A DNA stretch of 64,000 nucleotides, taken from contig CAAGMZ010000014.1 of assembly GCA_900771195.1 (NCBI GenBank), positions 18,947 through 82,946 on the forward strand, written 5' to 3'. A program made the position numbers and the translations under genes. The DNA is from Lachnospiraceae bacterium (GTDB lineage: Bacteria; Bacillota; Clostridia; Lachnospirales; Lachnospiraceae). Within the stretch, counting starts at the first letter, position 1; each line of letters starts with the position of its first letter. Of this stretch, positions 41,923 to 50,468 are shown in pieces. The notes under the pieces were generated by a model, which saw only the letters and a list, made by a program, of their open reading frames with translations, did no database searches and was not told the origin of the DNA.

Positions 41923-43950
41923 TTAGAATAAAAATCTTGCCCATCCGAACAGCTTTTCCACAATGTTCATTTTGAATCTGCGTTTTGGAGTTATCTCGAC
42001 GGGTTCTGTGTTGTTGGGATTAAGGTATGTACCGTCAGGCAGAGCCTGCCGGGTGTCCTTTTCATATTGTTCCATGTCAGTCTTAAGCTGATTGTTTACG
42101 GGTTCACTGTCAATTACGAGCATAAGCTCTGTGTCAAGGTATACGCTGCGCATGTCCATATTGAAGGAACCTACAATGGAAATATTATCATCAATAGTAA
42201 TGCTCTTTCCGTGGTAAGAATATTCACCCTCGTATTCCAGCACATTGATTCCCGTGTCGAGGATGCGGTCCTTATGGGCAGCGTATTCACCGGCACCGAA
42301 GGGATTGCCGTTTCTGGCTACGGAATTAGTCATCAGCCATACCTTACGTTCGCTGTCTGAGGCACCGTTTCCGCGGACTATCTCATCTAAGGCATCATAC
42401 ATCATCTCATTACAGATTATGTATGGCGTATGGATTTTAACCTCGTGGCCGGCATTTTTCATAAGCTCAGTGAGAGAGTAGAATACAGTGGGTTCCTTGG
42501 GACCGTAGTCTGTCGGATTATTTATGAGCGTTATCCTGTTGGTCGGCATTGTAACGTATGTATAGTCAACAGGGTCAAGCACACCTGCGTTTTCCTTAAG
42601 ATATTCAGTGTAGCAGCTTTCAATTTCCGCAAGACCTTTTTTAACTGAGCTCCATTTAAGGTGTGAAGCCTTATTCTGAAAAGCTCTGCTCTCCTTATAA
42701 TTCCACACCTGTTCAAAATAATCAAGAAGCTGTCCGAGAGAATCGGATATTTCAGGTGCATTTTCGTTATATACAAGTACATCTCTGTCATAATTCTTAT
42801 GACCGGGGTAGTCACCGAGAAAATAATTAAAGGTGTTCCGGCCGCCAAGAATGTAGACGGAATTGTCGGCAATAAGGTATTTGTCGTGAAGCCTGCCCAT
42901 CATTTTCCAGGGGGTAAGCGGGTTCACTTTATTGTATATCCGAAGCTCAATGTTTGGGTGGGCGGCAAGTGCGTAAAAGTGAGGATTTCCCTCCACAGAT
43001 ATCCAGGAATCCATTCCGTCGGCGATAATCTTAATGTCTACACCGCGGTCAGCGGCGCTTATCAGCGCACCCATCATAACCATGCCGCTTTCATCGTCGT
43101 GAAAGTCAAAGGTAGACATTATTATACGGTCTTTTGCCTGATTTATAAGCCTTACCCGTTCGGAAAGCGCCTGACTGTTGTCGGAGATGACGGCAGCACG
43201 TTCGCTGCAGGGACTGTCGGAATAAAAATCGCTTACGGAAAAAGTATTTTTGAATTCTGCGCTCACATCCGGCTGCTTTCTGTATTTTACAATCACGAAT
43301 ACAGCATCATATACGATTAAAAGCAATATAAAAACTGCAAGCGTAAGGAGGGGATATTTTATTTTGATAAGATTTTTTTCGTTGGGCACGCCCTTTGCCA
43401 TTCGTATATAAAAGACAATATAGCATATAAGCGATAATGCCATGACTGCCATGCAGATGATTATTAGGATGTTGGCTGCGAGACAGGGGATTTCCACATA
43501 CAGGAGGAGCACGAAAAGCACCGTAAAAAGCACTGCTGTACAAAGCTTTCCGTACCATTGCGCCCCGTTCATGTGTTTTCCTTTCATCATCATGATTAGT
43601 CCCATGATTCCCATAAAAAGCTCTTTTGCAACGAAAACGGCAATCAGTGTACGCATAAGCGGATATCTGAATGACAGTGCAACAGCTATTGCTGCATGAG
43701 TCAGTTTGTCTGCAACGGGGTCAAGTATTTTGCCGAGCTCAGTGACCATGTTGAAGCGTCGTGCAATTTTGCCGTCAAAAAGGTCGGTGAGGGCGGACAC
43801 ACCCATTACAGCCGCTGCAATAATATAATCGGATGTGCTGTCTGCACTGAAGTAAAGCGCCATGAATACAGGAATCAGAATAATCCGCACATAACTCATT
43901 ATATTCGGGATTGAAAATATTTCTTTGCGGGTATGGCTGACTTTTTTCAT
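41923..43950 (-). CDS. Fusion of phosphatidylglycerophosphate synthase-like and cardiolipin synthase (PLD) domains
   Basis: A 675-residue membrane protein that joins two steps of anionic lipid synthesis. The N-terminal ~190 residues are a CDP-alcohol phosphatidyltransferase with the complete motif: Asp56, Asp59-Gly60, Ala63-Arg64, Gly73, Asp77 and Asp81 (segment LFDGKIARR...GKILDPVAD). After a membrane segment (~200-230) comes a phospholipase-D-type half with two intact HKD motifs, HDKYLIADNSVYILGG (~355) and HGKSITIDDNISIVGS (~580), as in cardiolipin synthases. The phosphatase step between the two products is not in the chain. The start has AAGGAG upstream. The frame is continuous, so this is a real fusion and not two adjacent genes. 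Confidence 0.9.
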   Translation of the reverse strand: MKKVSHTRKEIFSIPNIMSYVRIILIPVFMALYFSADSTSDYIIAAAVMGVSALTDLFDGKIARRFNMVTELGKILDPVADKLTHAAIAVALSFRYPLMRTLIAVFVAKELFMGIMGLIMMMKGKHMNGAQWYGKLCTAVLFTVLFVLLLYVEIPCLAANILIIICMAVMALSLICYIVFYIRMAKGVPNEKNLIKIKYPLLTLAVFILLLIVYDAVFVIVKYRKQPDVSAEFKNTFSVSDFYSDSPCSERAAVISDNSQALSERVRLINQAKDRIIMSTFDFHDDESGMVMMGALISAADRGVDIKIIADGMDSWISVEGNPHFYALAAHPNIELRIYNKVNPLTPWKMMGRLHDKYLIADNSVYILGGRNTFNYFLGDYPGHKNYDRDVLVYNENAPEISDSLGQLLDYFEQVWNYKESRAFQNKASHLKWSSVKKGLAEIESCYTEYLKENAGVLDPVDYTYVTMPTNRITLINNPTDYGPKEPTVFYSLTELMKNAGHEVKIHTPYIICNEMMYDALDEIVRGNGASDSERKVWLMTNSVARNGNPFGAGEYAAHKDRILDTGINVLEYEGEYSYHGKSITIDDNISIVGSFNMDMRSVYLDTELMLVIDSEPVNNQLKTDMEQYEKDTRQALPDGTYLNPNNTEPVEITPKRRFKMNIVEKLFGWARFLF

Positions 43951-43974
43951 GAAATCAACTCCTTTGTTTTGTAA

Positions 43975-46900
43975 TGGACAGTATATCTCAAAAAAGAGAG
44001 TTTAGCAAGTTATGGAAATAATATTGTTGTGTATTCCAAATTCGGTGATGTCTGTATTTCTGAAAATCAAGTGTCATTGAATGGAATGATATACGCACCA
44101 TTTGGTACGGTATCTATTGATTGTGGTAATTTTAATCTTAACGGGCTCATAATTGCACAGAATATTGTAATAAACAGTAATATTGCAAACATTAATTACA
44201 GTGCTTCATGGGCTGAATTTGCAGGAGTACAGACCGAAGAATTCAGATGGACTTTTGATGATTGGGAGTATCTTTCAGATACTGATAATGATGAATTGCC
44301 TGATCTTATTGAAAAAGAAGTCATTGGGTCTGACCCGTATGTTTACGATACGGATGGAGACGGACTGTATGATGGTTACGAATGCATGATTCTAAATACT
44401 GATCCAATGAATTCGGATACTGATGGTAATGACGTTTCCGATTATGATGAAGATTATGATGAAGATAATCTTGTGAATGGACAGGAAATGGAATATGGTT
44501 CAAAACCATATGTTAGTGACACTGATGGTGATACATTATCAGATGGTGATGAGGTAACCATGTTTTTAACTAATCCATTGGTTGTTGATACAGATGCAGA
44601 TGGGCTCGATGACGATGATGAGATGCATTTTGGTACGGATCCGAATAATACGGATACTGATGGTAATGGAATTCTGGATGGCAATGAAAAGCGCAGACAG
44701 ACATATACATATAAGGCGGAAAACGAAGCCGGTGCTGTCACAGATGTCATAATATCAATGAATGGTACCGGCAATATTCAGAAAAATATTGAAGTTGAGA
44801 GTGTAATGGAAAAGGATGTCATATGCAGTGATGTGGCTGGACTTGTAGGAGAACCGTACGCAATTGAAACCTCATCTGAATTCGATGTGGCAACGATTAC
44901 TTTTAAAGTGGACAAGTCGAAACTTGGCGATACTGTTCTTGATGATCTTCTTTTTCTCTGGTATGATGAGGAAAACTTTAGGTTTATTGAACTTGACACA
45001 ATATGTGATAATGAAAACAGTACGGTGAGTGTTGAAACTACGCATTTCTCAAAATATATGATAGTTGACAAAAAAGTCTGGTTTGAGGCATGGAGAATCT
45101 CACTGGACTATAACCCTAACCAGAGTTCTTCAAATATACCGGGAACAGCGTTTAAATCAAATACGGTGCTTGCTATTGATTGCTCAGGAAGTATGTCAAC
45201 GTATGATAATATATATTACAATAGTGTAAATAATGCTTACGATGCACAGTATGCAAAAAACTGCAATCGAATCAAAGCTGCAACAAACTTTATTGATACT
45301 ATGGGATATAATGATGAGACAGCAATTGTATTATTTGAAAGTGACGCCGAAGTAAAAACTCAGCTGATTAGTGATAAAATTGAACTTAGGCTTGCATTGC
45401 AGTCAGTACACAGTTCAGGAGGAACAAACTTTAACAATGCAATAACTGCTTCTGTAAATCTTTTTCCGGCTTCTGTTTTAAACAGTTCTTTCAACAATAA
45501 TAGGATAATCATGCTTACCGATGGTGAATCTTCAGTAAGTGACAGCGTTCTTGATAAAGCGAAAAATGCCGGCATAAAAATTTATACGATAGGTCTTGGA
45601 AGATGTTCTGCAGATACTCTTCTTCAACATATTGCAGATTATACGGACGGTGAATTTTATAAGGCGTTTACTTCTGATGAACTTGTTGACATTTATAAGG
45701 AAATTGGACTGAATTCGGATTTTGATACGACCGATACTGATGGTGATGGCTTATATGATGCCGTGGAAGCGGCCGGTATCAGGCTTCAGAATGGTAAAAA
45801 TTATTTACGGATGTGACCCTACTGATGATGATACAGATAATGACGGAATTAAAGACGGCGAAGAAATTGATCCTACAATAAGGTGGACTGACAGATATTA
45901 TTATCCTTCCGATGTTCCTGAAGCTGCACGTCAGAGGGAATACTATTTTGTAATGAGATCAAATCCTGTTAATGATGCTGATACGGATAATGATGGCTAT
46001 GACGATGTCTGTGACCCTGATCCTTCCATGTATGAGGACTATTCATTCTTAAACAGCGAAATTTACAATATTGGATTGTATAATGACACTTATGGATATG
46101 AATATTTAAATCCTATTGAAGCTGGTTCGGCTTCAAATGTTTTAAAAGCAGATTATTTCAGTGATGCTGATGAACAGCATTTCAGATTCAGCTGGTGTGG
46201 AAATGGATATAAGATATATTCAATCAAGTATGAAAACAGCAGTAAAGTACTGACATTAAAAAAAGCCGGAAATTCATACTATGTTGGGCTTGAAACTGAT
46301 GAAAACAGTCCGGCACAGATATGGGAGGTGCTTCCGTATGGCATGAATGAATATATGGGATATGAGGACGGAATTGTTTTAAGAAGCAAGATGAACTGTG
46401 ATAATGATGGTTCACCACAGTCAGTGTTTTTATCATATTCATCGGGGCGTTTATGCGGAGTCACAGATAAAACCAATGGTACAAAAATAAAAATTTATTC
46501 ACCATCAGGGTGGACAAGATTTGGTGAATTATATCTTAACTACCTGGGATGGGAGAATACACAGGTTTCATCTTATTTCATTAGCAATTATTTTACAAAC
46601 ATCGCTATAGGAGTTGACCCTGTTAGTAATATTGAAAAGTATAAAGGTCACGATATGCTCATAAACCAGTCTGGCGGCAACTTCACGAAACTGCGGTTCT
46701 GTAATGTGGCAATGGATGGTGTGTGCTGTGAGATAATAGGTACTTATAATGCATTGACGGTTGCTGGTGTTGATGTGGATTTTTTTAAACTGGCGATAGA
46801 GTTTGAAATGAATGCACAGAAGGTTATTTTGGGACTGGCAAAATCAGGCACCTGGGGAAGTGATCCTTATGACATAGATAACTGCCTTGATGCATATAAT

Positions 46901-47203
46901 GTTACATACACAACTGTTGATATAAGTAATTACGAAAGTTATACTGATGCGTGTAATGCTTTCGACAATGAGCTCATGACGGGAGTGAGCGGAATTGTAT
47001 CATATCGCTGGCCATGGTACAATATATATGCTGGAATTCACACATATGCAGAAGTATATGACACTAATAATCCCAATTCCGCAATATTAGCATTCAATCG
47101 ATACAGCAATGACACAACATCCGTGTCATATGCTTCAACAGATGCAGCAATGAAGAAGTCTGCAGAAATGGGACATTATATGGTTGGATATATTATAAAA
47201 TAG
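43975..47203 (+). pseudogene. Broken surface protein: TSP3-type repeats, von Willebrand A domain, lectin-like and cysteine-peptidase-like regions
   Basis: Remnant of a large exported protein. The frame is open from 43975 but has no start codon with a ribosome-binding site and no signal peptide, so the 5' end is missing. It codes in order for repeated LNG-x-I beta segments, Asp-rich thrombospondin-3-like calcium repeats (DTDGDGLYDG and others), and a von Willebrand A domain with the MIDAS motif AIDCSGSMS. At an A5 run (45796-45800) one extra A shifts the frame and the first part stops at 45816; the second frame (through 47203) continues with more calcium repeats, a ricin-type-lectin-like region and a terminal domain with a Cys and a His. 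The region is visibly AT-richer than its neighbours. Confidence 0.82.
43980..44008 (-). promoter_or_regulatory. Promoter of the PgsA-Cls/ybaK/tmcAL operon
   Basis: On the minus strand: -35 TTGCTA (44008-44003), a 17-base spacer and -10 TATACT (43985-43980), about 30 bases upstream of the start codon. The -35 lies inside the open reading frame left by the truncated surface-protein gene on the other strand. Confidence 0.7.
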
Positions 47204-47283
47204 CTGTGTTGACAATTAATATCAAGAAAAACGAAAGGGATATGTTGTTTTGACTTTGCAGACACCATATTAAGGAAAACATA

Positions 47284-47679
47284 ATGAAAAAAATAAATAT
47301 TATACTGATTTTAATTGTATCAATATCTTTTATCGGGACAATATATAATATTATAAATGATATACAAAAGCGTAATTGGCATAAAACAGATGCAGTAATT
47401 ACTTTTATTGCCACACCGGACGGAACCGTATTCGGAAACTATACGGACTGCGACGGTAATGAACATTTTAACGAAGCCTTGTATTATGATTCCGGCTTTG
47501 CGGGACATAAGAAAGACGTTGAGGCAGAATATGGAAAAAAAGTCAGAATACTGTATGATGTTGAAAGCGGAAAAGTTGTAAAATACAATGACCTGGTCAG
47601 AAATAATGTTATATTTATTTCGTTGTTCATAGTATCAAGCCTGTCTGTGATGATAATAAGAATACATACACGAAAATGA
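47284..47679 (+). CDS. Small two-helix membrane protein, DUF3592-like
   Basis: A 131-residue protein with a hydrophobic N-terminal segment (INIILILIVSISFIG), an outside or periplasm-like middle part with the KVRILYDVESGKVV pattern found in DUF3592 proteins, and a C-terminal membrane segment (IFISLFIVSSLSVMII). Its function is unknown. It shares the AT-rich composition of the broken surface-protein gene just upstream and may belong to the same accessory block. Confidence 0.65.
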   Translation: MKKINIILILIVSISFIGTIYNIINDIQKRNWHKTDAVITFIATPDGTVFGNYTDCDGNEHFNEALYYDSGFAGHKKDVEAEYGKKVRILYDVESGKVVKYNDLVRNNVIFISLFIVSSLSVMIIRIHTRK

Positions 47680-47704
47680 TTTTGGCAGTTTATTAAAATT
47701 TTTC

Positions 47705-47834
47705 TTGCATTTTCTTTTGCACCATGTTAAACTACAGAAGTTGTGGTATGCACCGGTTGCATAGCCGCATGCAGTAGTGACGGTCCGCTGTTACAGAATG
47801 TATTAAGAACGTCATATTTTAGGAGGAATATAGA
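47705..47834 (+). promoter_or_regulatory. rplS promoter and structured leader (possible L19 leader)
   Basis: The promoter has -35 TTGCAT (47705-47710), a 17-base spacer and -10 TAAACT (47728-47733) with an extended TGT. The ~95-base leader can fold with ACCG (47752-47755) pairing CGGT (47781-47784) around TGCAT/ATGCA (47758-47762, 47769-47773), or alternatively with TATGC (47747-47751) pairing GCATA (47759-47763). Low-GC Gram-positives are known to have an autoregulatory L19 leader at this place; I could not verify a match to that family. AGGAGGA lies at 47821-47827. Confidence 0.55.
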
Positions 47835-48182
47835 ATGAACGACATCATCAAGAACATTGAAACAGCACAGATGAAGGAATCTGTACCGGAGTTCTCAGTC
47901 GGAGATACCGTTAAGGTATCAGCCAAGATCAAGGAAGGAAATCGTGAGAGAATCCAGGTGTTTGAAGGAACTGTCATCAAGAGACAGGGCGGAAGCAACC
48001 GTGAGACTTTTACCGTAAGAAAGATTTCCAACGGTGTGGGCGTCGAGAAGACATGGCCTCTTCATTCTCCTTTTGTTGAGAATATCGAGGTTGTAAGATG
48101 TGGTAAGGCAAGACGTGCTAAGCTCTTCTATTTAAGAGACAGAGTCGGCAAGGCTGCCAAGGTCAAAGAAGTAGTTAAATAA
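47835..48182 (+). CDS. rplS: 50S ribosomal protein L19
   Basis: A large-subunit ribosomal protein at the 30S-50S interface, 115 residues, normal length. It contains the hallmarks KEGNRERIQVFEGTVI, RQGGSNRETFTVRK and VEKTWPLHSPFVENIEVVR. It normally follows trmD; here it begins a separate transcript with a structured leader and a strong terminator. Confidence 0.98.
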   Translation: MNDIIKNIETAQMKESVPEFSVGDTVKVSAKIKEGNRERIQVFEGTVIKRQGGSNRETFTVRKISNGVGVEKTWPLHSPFVENIEVVRCGKARRAKLFYLRDRVGKAAKVKEVVK

Positions 48183-48204
48183 TAACGAAAACAGACTTTA
48201 TGAT

Positions 48205-48246
48205 ATCCCTGGGCAATGGTTACCGTTGCCCGGGGATGTTCTTTTT
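48205..48246 (+). terminator. Intrinsic terminator after rplS
   Basis: A 12-bp stem with one G-U pair (48205-48216 with 48226-48237), a 9-base loop and a TTCTTTTT tail (to 48246). This is one of the strongest terminators in the window. Confidence 0.9.
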
Positions 48247-48274
48247 ACTGCTGCGAGGAAAATGGACACTGTGC

Positions 48275-48303
48275 TTGCCCGCATTAAAATAGTGTGATAA
48301 ACT
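48275..48303 (+). promoter_or_regulatory. Promoter of lepB
   Basis: -35 TTGCCC (48275-48280), a 17-base spacer and -10 TAAACT (48298-48303) with an extended TGA (48295-48297). It has the same unusual -10 hexamer as the rplS promoter. Confidence 0.55.
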
Positions 48304-48334
48304 GTAGAGGATTAATGACAAAGGATTTGGACAA

Positions 48335-48946
48335 ATGAGCGGTATTGAATTCAGAAAACGTGAGATAATAAACAAGCCTTATGAGGCAGTGCTTCGTCTG
48401 CTTGTTGACATAGTAATGATAATATGTGCAGCATATCTTTTGGTGCTTGCTTATCTTGACAGTATCAGGATAACGGGATACTCAATGAATGATACATTAA
48501 AAGACGGTGACACTGTTTTAATAGATAAGGTCGCTTTTAATCTTCGAAAGCCTTCAAGGTATGATCTTGTCATCTTTGAACCCAAAGTCGCCAATGTTTC
48601 CCAGTATTATATCAAGCGTGTCGTCGGACTTCCGGGGGAAACCGTACAGATAAAGGACGGAGCTGTTTATATCAACGGCAATAAGCTTGAGGATGATGTG
48701 ATAGATACGCCGATTTACAATGCCGGTATAGCTGCGGAGCCTGTAAAGCTTGGAGAAGAACAGTACTTTGTGCTGGGAGATAACCGAAACAACAGTGATG
48801 ACAGCCGGTTTTCCAATGTGGGTTTTGTCAGTGAGGCATCAATAATCGGAAAACCGTGGTTTGTGGTTTATCCTTTTTCGGAGCTTGGAATACCCAAGGT
48901 TACGAAGGCTGCGGAGCCGGCTGAAGAGACTGCGGCCGGAAAATAG
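48335..48946 (+). CDS. lepB: Signal peptidase I
   Basis: Cuts signal peptides from exported proteins at the outer face of the membrane. The 203-residue product has one N-terminal membrane helix (~22-42), the nucleophile Ser50 in GYSMNDTL and the general base Lys94 in YYIKRVVGLPGE, followed by the LGDNRNNSDDSR box. The usual proline two after Ser-Met is replaced (SMND), a common variant. rbgA follows after 16 bases. Confidence 0.95.
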   Translation: MSGIEFRKREIINKPYEAVLRLLVDIVMIICAAYLLVLAYLDSIRITGYSMNDTLKDGDTVLIDKVAFNLRKPSRYDLVIFEPKVANVSQYYIKRVVGLPGETVQIKDGAVYINGNKLEDDVIDTPIYNAGIAAEPVKLGEEQYFVLGDNRNNSDDSRFSNVGFVSEASIIGKPWFVVYPFSELGIPKVTKAAEPAEETAAGK

Positions 48947-48962
48947 ATTTTGGAGGTATGAT

Positions 48963-49817
48963 ATGAAAATACAGTGGTATCCCGGTCACATGACTAAGGC
49001 TAAAAGGGATATGACCGATGGTATAAAGCTTATTGATCTCATGATTGAGCTCGTGGATGCAAGGATTCCGCTTGCAAGCCGTAATCCGGATATTGACAGG
49101 CTTGCACAGGGTAAGGCAAGGTTGATACTTCTTAACAAAGCCGACCTGGCGGATGAGGCAGTCAATAACAGATGGGTCAGGTATTTTGAGAATAAGGGAA
49201 TCGGGGTGGTAAAGCTTGATTCCAGAAAAAAAACTGACATGAAAGCGGTTAAGAGTGTTATTGACCGTGTCTGTGCCGAGAAGAAGGAAAAGGACCGGAA
49301 GAAAGGCATTATAAACAGGCCTGTGAGGGCAATGGTGGCAGGGATTCCCAATGTGGGCAAATCAACCTTCATCAATTCCTTTGCGGGAAAATCCTGCGCA
49401 AAGACAGGCAATAAGCCCGGAGTGACCAAAGGAAAACAGTGGATAAGGCTCAATAAGGATGTGGAGCTTCTGGACACACCGGGAATACTGTGGCCTAAGT
49501 TTGATGATGAGAAGGTTGGGACAAATCTGGCTTTCGTGGGCTCTGTCAATGACCAGATAATTAATATTGCAGAGCTGTCCTGTGAGCTCCTGGAATTCCT
49601 TAAGGATAGCTATGCAGGAAGACTGAATGAAAGGTACGGAGTGGACGAAAGCAGACCTGCAGCAGTCATGCTTGATGATATAGCAGTGTCAAGGGGATGC
49701 ATCAAAAAAGGCGGAGAGAGCGATACGGACAAAGCAGCAGCGATGATTCTCGATGATTTCAGAAGCGGGAAGCTTGGGCGCATTTCTCTTGAATTTCCCG
49801 TACAGGAGGACAGATAA
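48963..49817 (+). CDS. rbgA: Ribosome biogenesis GTPase RbgA (YlqF)
   Basis: Needed for late 50S assembly. The 284-residue product from the ATG at 48963 (GGAGGT at 48952-48957) begins MKIQWYPGHMTKAKRDM. The GTPase motifs are circularly permuted, as in the family: G4 LNKADL precedes G1 GIPNVGKSTF and G3 DTPGI. The C-terminal RNA-binding part is present. Its stop shares a base with the rnhB start. Confidence 0.97.
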   Translation: MKIQWYPGHMTKAKRDMTDGIKLIDLMIELVDARIPLASRNPDIDRLAQGKARLILLNKADLADEAVNNRWVRYFENKGIGVVKLDSRKKTDMKAVKSVIDRVCAEKKEKDRKKGIINRPVRAMVAGIPNVGKSTFINSFAGKSCAKTGNKPGVTKGKQWIRLNKDVELLDTPGILWPKFDDEKVGTNLAFVGSVNDQIINIAELSCELLEFLKDSYAGRLNERYGVDESRPAAVMLDDIAVSRGCIKKGGESDTDKAAAMILDDFRSGKLGRISLEFPVQEDR

Positions 49818-50449
49818 TGACTAAGGAAGAGCATCTTAAGGCAGAGATTGCCAGGACAAAAAATATGCAAAAATATGAGCAGGAATATGCGGCATATGCC
49901 CATATCTGCGGAATAGATGAGGCAGGAAGGGGACCCTTATGCGGGCCTGTTGTTGCAGGGGCGGTCATACTGCCCAAAAACTGTGATATTCTTTATATCA
50001 ATGATTCAAAAAAGCTCAGTGAGAAGATGAGAGATGTGCTTTATGATGAAATTGCAGCCGGAGCAGTTGCCTGGGCTGTCGGAATAGTTTCTCCCGAGAG
50101 AATTGATGAGATAAATATTCTTCAGGCAACATATGAGGCAATGCGTGAGGCTATAAATAAATTACAGATTAAGCCCGATATACTGCTTAACGATGCAGTT
50201 ACAATACCGGATGTGGATATTATGCAGGTGCCCATCATAAAGGGTGATGCCAAGAGCCAGTCGATTGCCGCTGCCAGCATTATGGCCAAGGTGACAAGGG
50301 ACAGAATGATGCAGGAATATGACAGAATGTATCCGGAGTATGGATTTGCCAAACACAAGGGCTATGGAACCAAGGCACACATAGAGGCACTTAAGGAGTA
50401 TGGTCCGTGCCCGATACACAGACGTACTTTTATCAAAAAATATATTTAA
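49817..50449 (+). CDS. rnhB: Ribonuclease HII
   Basis: Removes ribonucleotides from DNA-RNA hybrids. The 210-residue product has the active-site motif CGIDEAGRGPLCGPVVAGAV, a middle DGNxxxP-equivalent (NDAVTIPDVDI) and the later SIAAASIMAKVTRDR. It overlaps rbgA by one base; the rbgA-rnhB pair is conserved in Firmicutes. Confidence 0.95.
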   Translation: MTKEEHLKAEIARTKNMQKYEQEYAAYAHICGIDEAGRGPLCGPVVAGAVILPKNCDILYINDSKKLSEKMRDVLYDEIAAGAVAWAVGIVSPERIDEINILQATYEAMREAINKLQIKPDILLNDAVTIPDVDIMQVPIIKGDAKSQSIAAASIMAKVTRDRMMQEYDRMYPEYGFAKHKGYGTKAHIEALKEYGPCPIHRRTFIKKYI

Positions 50450-50468
50450 CTGTGGAGGAGGTGGCAGC

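Noticed and set aside
43950..44030. Insertion sequence end at the truncated surface gene
   Set aside because: I found no terminal inverted repeats, target duplication or transposase fragment near the junction.
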